From Burkholderia catarinensis (GTDB lineage: Bacteria > Pseudomonadota > Gammaproteobacteria > Burkholderiales > Burkholderiaceae): a stretch of 64,000 nt of DNA. The notes below the pieces were generated by a model. It was not told where the DNA came from and ran no database searches. It saw only the letters and a list, made by a program, of their open reading frames with translations. Location of the stretch: assembly GCF_001883705.2 (NCBI RefSeq), contig NZ_MDEQ02000010.1, positions 62,001 to 126,000 of the forward strand. The letters are read 5' to 3'. Of this stretch, positions 60,200 through 64,000 are shown one piece after another. The translations under genes were made by a program, and so were the position numbers. Every line of letters starts with the position of its first letter. Within the stretch, counting starts at the first letter, position 1.

Positions 60200-60559
60200 T
60201 TACTTCTTGAACACGAGATCGGTCTCTTTCAGCGATTCGATGTAGGACGCGATGTCCTTCATGTCGCTGACCGACAGGCTCTGCACTTGCGCCTGCATGA
60301 TCGCGTTGTTGCGGCCGAGCAGCGGGTTCGTCAGCCCCATCTGGTACTGGCGCATCGCCCACACGAGGTAGTCGGCATGCTGGCCGGCGAGGCGCGGATA
60401 TTCGGCGTTGATCGGCTTGTTCATCTGCGCGCCGTGGCAGGCCGCGCAGTTGTGCGATTCGACCAGCTCCTTGCCCTTCGTGGCGTCCGCCGCGTGCGCG
60501 GTACCGATCGCGAGGCCGGCCGCCAGTGCAACCGCCGCCGTCTTGAATGCGTTGTTCAT
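60200..60559 (-). CDS. Periplasmic monohaem cytochrome c
   Basis: 119 residues. Signal peptide (cleavage after AHA), haem-binding CAACHG, PRLAGQHADYLVWAMRQYQMG, and a probable distal Met ligand in GRNNAIM. Sequence is of the c553/c4-half type. It is the second of two such genes, 39 nt after the other, and may partner with it. Electron donor and acceptor unknown; likely shuttles electrons to a terminal oxidase or nitrite/other reductase. Confidence 0.9.
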   Translation of the reverse strand: MNNAFKTAAVALAAGLAIGTAHAADATKGKELVESHNCAACHGAQMNKPINAEYPRLAGQHADYLVWAMRQYQMGLTNPLLGRNNAIMQAQVQSLSVSDMKDIASYIESLKETDLVFKK

Positions 60560-60598
60560 GAATGCTCCTGTCCCGCCGGAGAGATCGGCGGCGCGCGC

Positions 60599-60958
60599 TT
60601 ACTTGTAGGGATTGTCCTTCGAGTCGGCCTTCTGGACGGCGTAGTAGGCCGCCAGATCCGCGATGTCCTGGTCCGTCAGCGAACCGGCGACCGCGTTCAT
60701 CGACGGGAAGTGACGATCCTTCTTGCGGTAGGCCTTCAGCGCGTTCTCGAGGTATTGCTGGTTCTGGCCGCCGAGGACAGGCACCCGGTAGACCTCCGGG
60801 TACGCCGCACGGTAGTCCTGGATGCCGTGGCAACCGATGCACATGGCGGCCTTGCCCGCCCCGTCCTTCGGGTTGCCGACCACACCGGCCGCCTGCGCGC
60901 TGCCCGCGAGCGCCACGAGCGCTGCGACAACGACGTGTTTGCCGACGAATTTGTTCAT
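60599..60958 (-). CDS. Periplasmic monohaem cytochrome c
   Basis: 119 residues. Signal peptide (cleavage after AQA), haem motif CIGCHG, then YRVPVLGGQNQQYLENALKAYRKKDRHFPSM with the distal Met, and LTDQDIADLAAYYAVQ. The pattern (GxxCxxCHG, PxLxGQxxxYL) is that of a cytochrome c4 half. First gene of a two-cistron unit with the next cytochrome; both are exactly 119 residues. Together they look like a diheme c4 divided into two proteins. Confidence 0.9.
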   Translation of the reverse strand: MNKFVGKHVVVAALVALAGSAQAAGVVGNPKDGAGKAAMCIGCHGIQDYRAAYPEVYRVPVLGGQNQQYLENALKAYRKKDRHFPSMNAVAGSLTDQDIADLAAYYAVQKADSKDNPYK

Positions 60959-61165
60959 AGCTCTTGTAACCTAGCTTGAGGGGAAACTGGCGCCAAAGCG
61001 GCAACGGCCCGCGCCGTTGTGCTTATCGGATCGCCACGCAGGCCAAAAAAAACGGCCAGATTGTACCGCGTCGGCAGGGAACGCGTCCATAAGGCGCCCC
61101 GGTTCGCTCCGCCACAGCCCCGCAACGATACGCGGGCGCGGCCCAACCGCACAGCCCTTCTGACT

Positions 61166-61171
61166 TATACT
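61166..61171 (+). promoter_or_regulatory. candidate -10 box of the MoxR gene
   Basis: TATACT in CTTATACTGGG, 33 nt before the chosen ATG at 61204 and only 15 nt before the alternative ATG at 61186. Confidence 0.5.
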
Positions 61172-61203
61172 GGGTTTTTTTCCCGATGAAGAAGAGCGCC
61201 GCC

Positions 61204-62046
<843 letters not shown>

Positions 62047-62074
62047 TCCCCCCAAAACCCGCGAAGGCCCGGCC

Positions 62075-63250
62075 ATGCTGCTCAATTTCTTCTACGCGCT
62101 GCGCGCAGCCAAGCTGCCCGTCTCGGTGAAGGAATACCTGACGCTGCTCGAATCGCTGAAGGCCGGGCTGATCTCGCCGTCGATCGACGCGTTCTACTTC
62201 CTTGCGCGGATGACGCTCGTCAAGGACGAGCAGTACTTCGACAAGTTCGACCAGGCATTCGGCGCGTATTTCCACGGCGTGTCCGCGCTGCCGTCCGAAG
62301 CGTTCGACATTCCGCTCGACTGGCTCGAGAAGCGCCTCGAGCGCGAGCTGTCGCCGGACGAAAAGGCGCAGATCGAAGCGATGGGCGGGCTCGACAAGCT
62401 GATGGAGCGCTTGAAGGCACTGCTCGACGAGCAGAAGGAACGCCACGAAGGCGGCAACAAGTGGATCGGCACCGGCGGCACGTCGCCGTTCGGGCACGGC
62501 GGCTACAACCCAGAAGGCGTGCGCATCGGCGGCCCGTCGAACGGCAACCGCACCGCGGTGAAGGTGTGGGAAGCGCGCGCGTACCGCGACTATGACGATT
62601 CCGTCGAGATCGGCACGCGCAACATCAAGGTCGCGCTGCGGCGGCTGCGCCGTTTCGCGCGCGAAGGCGCCGCCGAGGAGCTCGACCTGCCCGGCACGAT
62701 CCACAGCACGGCCGCGAACGCGGGCTGGCTCGACCTGCGGATGGTGCCCGAGCGCCACAACAACGTGAAGGTGCTGATGCTGCTCGACGTCGGCGGCTCG
62801 ATGGACGACCACATCAAGCGCACCGAGGAGCTGTTCTCGGCCGCGAAGGCCGAATTCAAGCACCTCGAATTTTTCTACTTCCACAACTGCGTGTACGACC
62901 ACCTGTGGAAGAACAACCGCCGCCGCCACTCGGAACGCACCGCGACGTGGGACGTGCTGCACAAGTTCACGCCCGACTACAAGCTGATCTTCGTCGGCGA
63001 CGCAACGATGAGCCCGTACGAAGTGCTGCAGCCCGGCGGCTCGGTCGAATACAACAACCCGGAAGCCGGCGCCGTGTGGCTGCGCCGCCTCGCCGACCAG
63101 TTCCCCCATCATGCGTGGCTGAACCCCGAGCCCGAGCGGCTATGGGAATACCGGCAGTCGGTCGCGGTCATCCGCGACCTGCTCGGCCATCGCATGTATC
63201 CGCTCACGCTCGCGGGCCTCGAAACCGCGATGCGCGCACTCAGCAAGTAA
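62075..63250 (+). CDS. VWA domain protein (CoxE-like), MoxR partner
   Basis: 391 residues. N-terminal helical part (MLLNFFYALRAAKLPVSVKEYLTLLE), central linker with GGTSPFGHGGYNPEGVRIGG, then a CoxE-type VWA domain from about 230: the MIDAS loop reads MLLDVGGSMDDH (D238, S242), a variant in which the first Ser of DxSxS is Gly. Later FYFHNCVYDHLW and FVGDATMSPYEV are typical of the family. No signal peptide; cytosolic. Expected to form a cage or adaptor with the MoxR ATPase encoded upstream. The target is unknown; no oxidase or dehydrogenase gene is adjacent. Confidence 0.9.
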   Translation: MLLNFFYALRAAKLPVSVKEYLTLLESLKAGLISPSIDAFYFLARMTLVKDEQYFDKFDQAFGAYFHGVSALPSEAFDIPLDWLEKRLERELSPDEKAQIEAMGGLDKLMERLKALLDEQKERHEGGNKWIGTGGTSPFGHGGYNPEGVRIGGPSNGNRTAVKVWEARAYRDYDDSVEIGTRNIKVALRRLRRFAREGAAEELDLPGTIHSTAANAGWLDLRMVPERHNNVKVLMLLDVGGSMDDHIKRTEELFSAAKAEFKHLEFFYFHNCVYDHLWKNNRRRHSERTATWDVLHKFTPDYKLIFVGDATMSPYEVLQPGGSVEYNNPEAGAVWLRRLADQFPHHAWLNPEPERLWEYRQSVAVIRDLLGHRMYPLTLAGLETAMRALSK

Positions 63251-63272
63251 CGACACCTACCCGCAGACACGA

Positions 63273-63292
63273 AGGCCGCGTCCGGGCGGCCT
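63273..63292 (+). other. Hairpin after the VWA gene
   Basis: AGGCCGC, 6-nt loop, GCGGCCT, 22 nt after the stop. No U-tract, so termination is doubtful. Confidence 0.3.
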
Positions 63293-63306
63293 CCCCCGGA
63301 GATAGC

Positions 63307-64000
63307 ATGAACCCCTCGCCCACCGCGAGCGCTGGCCGCGCCGGCGGCCGCCGCTTTTTCGCCGATACCTCCGTGTCGGCGCTCGTCGCCGGCTTCGTCG
63401 CGATGATGACCGGCTACACGAGTTCGCTCGTGCTGATGTTCCAGGCCGGCCGTGCCGCCCACCTCACCGATGCGCAGATCTCGTCGTGGATCTGGGCGCT
63501 GTCGATCGGCATGGCGCTGACGACGATCGGCCTGTCGCTGCGCTTTCGCGCGCCCGTCGTCGTCGCCTGGTCGACGCCCGGCGCCGCGCTGCTGATCGCG
63601 TCGCTGCCCGGCGTGCCCTACCCCGAGGCGATCGGCGCATTCGTCGTCGGTGCGCTGCTGCTGACGGCCGTCGGCGTGAGCGGGCTGTTCGACACGCTGA
63701 TGCGCAAAATTCCGGCCGGCATCGCCGCCGCCTTGCTCGCGGGCATCCTGTTCGAGATCGGCATCGAGATCTTCCGCGCCGCGCAGTTCCAGACCGCGCT
63801 CGTGCTCGCGATGTTCTTCACGTACCTGATCGTCAAGCGGCTCGCGCCGCGCTACGCGATTCCGACGACGCTGATCGTCGGCACGGTGGTGGCCGGCGGC
63901 CTCGGCCTGCTCGACTTCAGCCGGTTCCACATCGCGCTCGCGCAGCCCGTGTTCACGATGCCCGCGTTCTCGATCGCGTCGATCGTCAGCATCGGCATTC
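63307..64000 (+). CDS. benE: BenE-type benzoate/H+ symporter, 3' part outside window
   Basis: About 231 N-terminal codons are visible, running off the right edge. ATG preceded by CCGGAGATAGC. Hydrophobic helices begin at about residue 22: SVSALVAGFVAMMTGYTSSLVLMFQAG, then WALSIGMALTTIGLSLRFRAPVVVAWSTPGAALLIAS, the BenE signature, and several more. Family members bring benzoate or related aromatic acids into the cell with protons. No benzoate catabolic genes are adjacent, so the substrate is inferred from the family only. Confidence 0.9.
   Translation, partial: MNPSPTASAGRAGGRRFFADTSVSALVAGFVAMMTGYTSSLVLMFQAGRAAHLTDAQISSWIWALSIGMALTTIGLSLRFRAPVVVAWSTPGAALLIASLPGVPYPEAIGAFVVGALLLTAVGVSGLFDTLMRKIPAGIAAALLAGILFEIGIEIFRAAQFQTALVLAMFFTYLIVKRLAPRYAIPTTLIVGTVVAGGLGLLDFSRFHIALAQPVFTMPAFSIASIVSIGI

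Overview
The window is a stretch of high-GC chromosomal DNA with dense, mostly operonic genes. Gene content and protein sequences point to a Burkholderia species, most likely of the Burkholderia cepacia complex, and the housekeeping load suggests the main chromosome. I base this on recognition of protein families and gene order (orphan rsxB-nth, cysteine-type PhaZ, waaL/msbA core region, kdpFABCDE); no database search was possible. I see no prophage, insertion sequence, CRISPR array, tRNA or rRNA gene.

Layout. 1-2.9 kb: the 5' part of a YbbP/FtsX-type permease, a DUF4126 membrane protein, a guanidinium exporter (gdx) preceded by a two-hairpin guanidine-II (mini-ykkC) riboswitch, and a small DUF333-type protein. 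3.0-11.4 kb: the complete potassium-uptake locus on the minus strand, in order small ORF, kdpF, kdpA, kdpB, kdpC, kdpD, kdpE, with a candidate KdpE operator upstream. 11.6-14.0 kb: quinone oxidoreductase, methylglyoxal synthase and an SDR protein lacking the usual catalytic Tyr/Lys. 14.2-22.5 kb: plus-strand housekeeping genes upp, yebC, purD, hemF, nadD, rsfS, rlmH, maf, rng and yggL. 23-27.8 kb: a glycine-rich repeat lipoprotein, a hexanucleotide tandem repeat, a PRC-barrel lipoprotein coupled to an MFS transporter, a small FUSC protein and an RcnB-type protein.

27.9-35.6 kb is a lipopolysaccharide core region: msbA, two family-2 glycosyltransferases, the O-antigen ligase waaL and two heptosyltransferase-like family-9 enzymes. 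35.9-46.3 kb holds dnaE, trhO, gluQ, rhlE, an MliC-type lysozyme inhibitor, a small lipoprotein, purT and a META-domain lipoprotein. 46.4-55.9 kb holds an FtsK translocase with a very long low-complexity linker, a lactonase-type beta-propeller, a GH15 enzyme and an intracellular PHB depolymerase. 56-64 kb holds a TetR regulator, an anchorless RsxB-like ferredoxin translationally coupled to nth, an EamA transporter, a DUF1841 protein, two tandem monohaem cytochromes c, a MoxR ATPase with a VWA partner, and the start of a BenE-type transporter.

Most of the window is conserved core genome. The points most worth a second look are the guanidine-II riboswitch/gdx unit, the soluble RsxB-Nth pair, the extra small membrane ORF ahead of kdpF, the divergent SDR beside mgsA, the in-frame Gln-Pro tract just after the stop codon of the repeat lipoprotein, and the probable CUG start of nadD. 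Promoters are called mainly from -10-like hexamers at plausible distances; good -35 boxes are rarely visible, so those calls are tentative.
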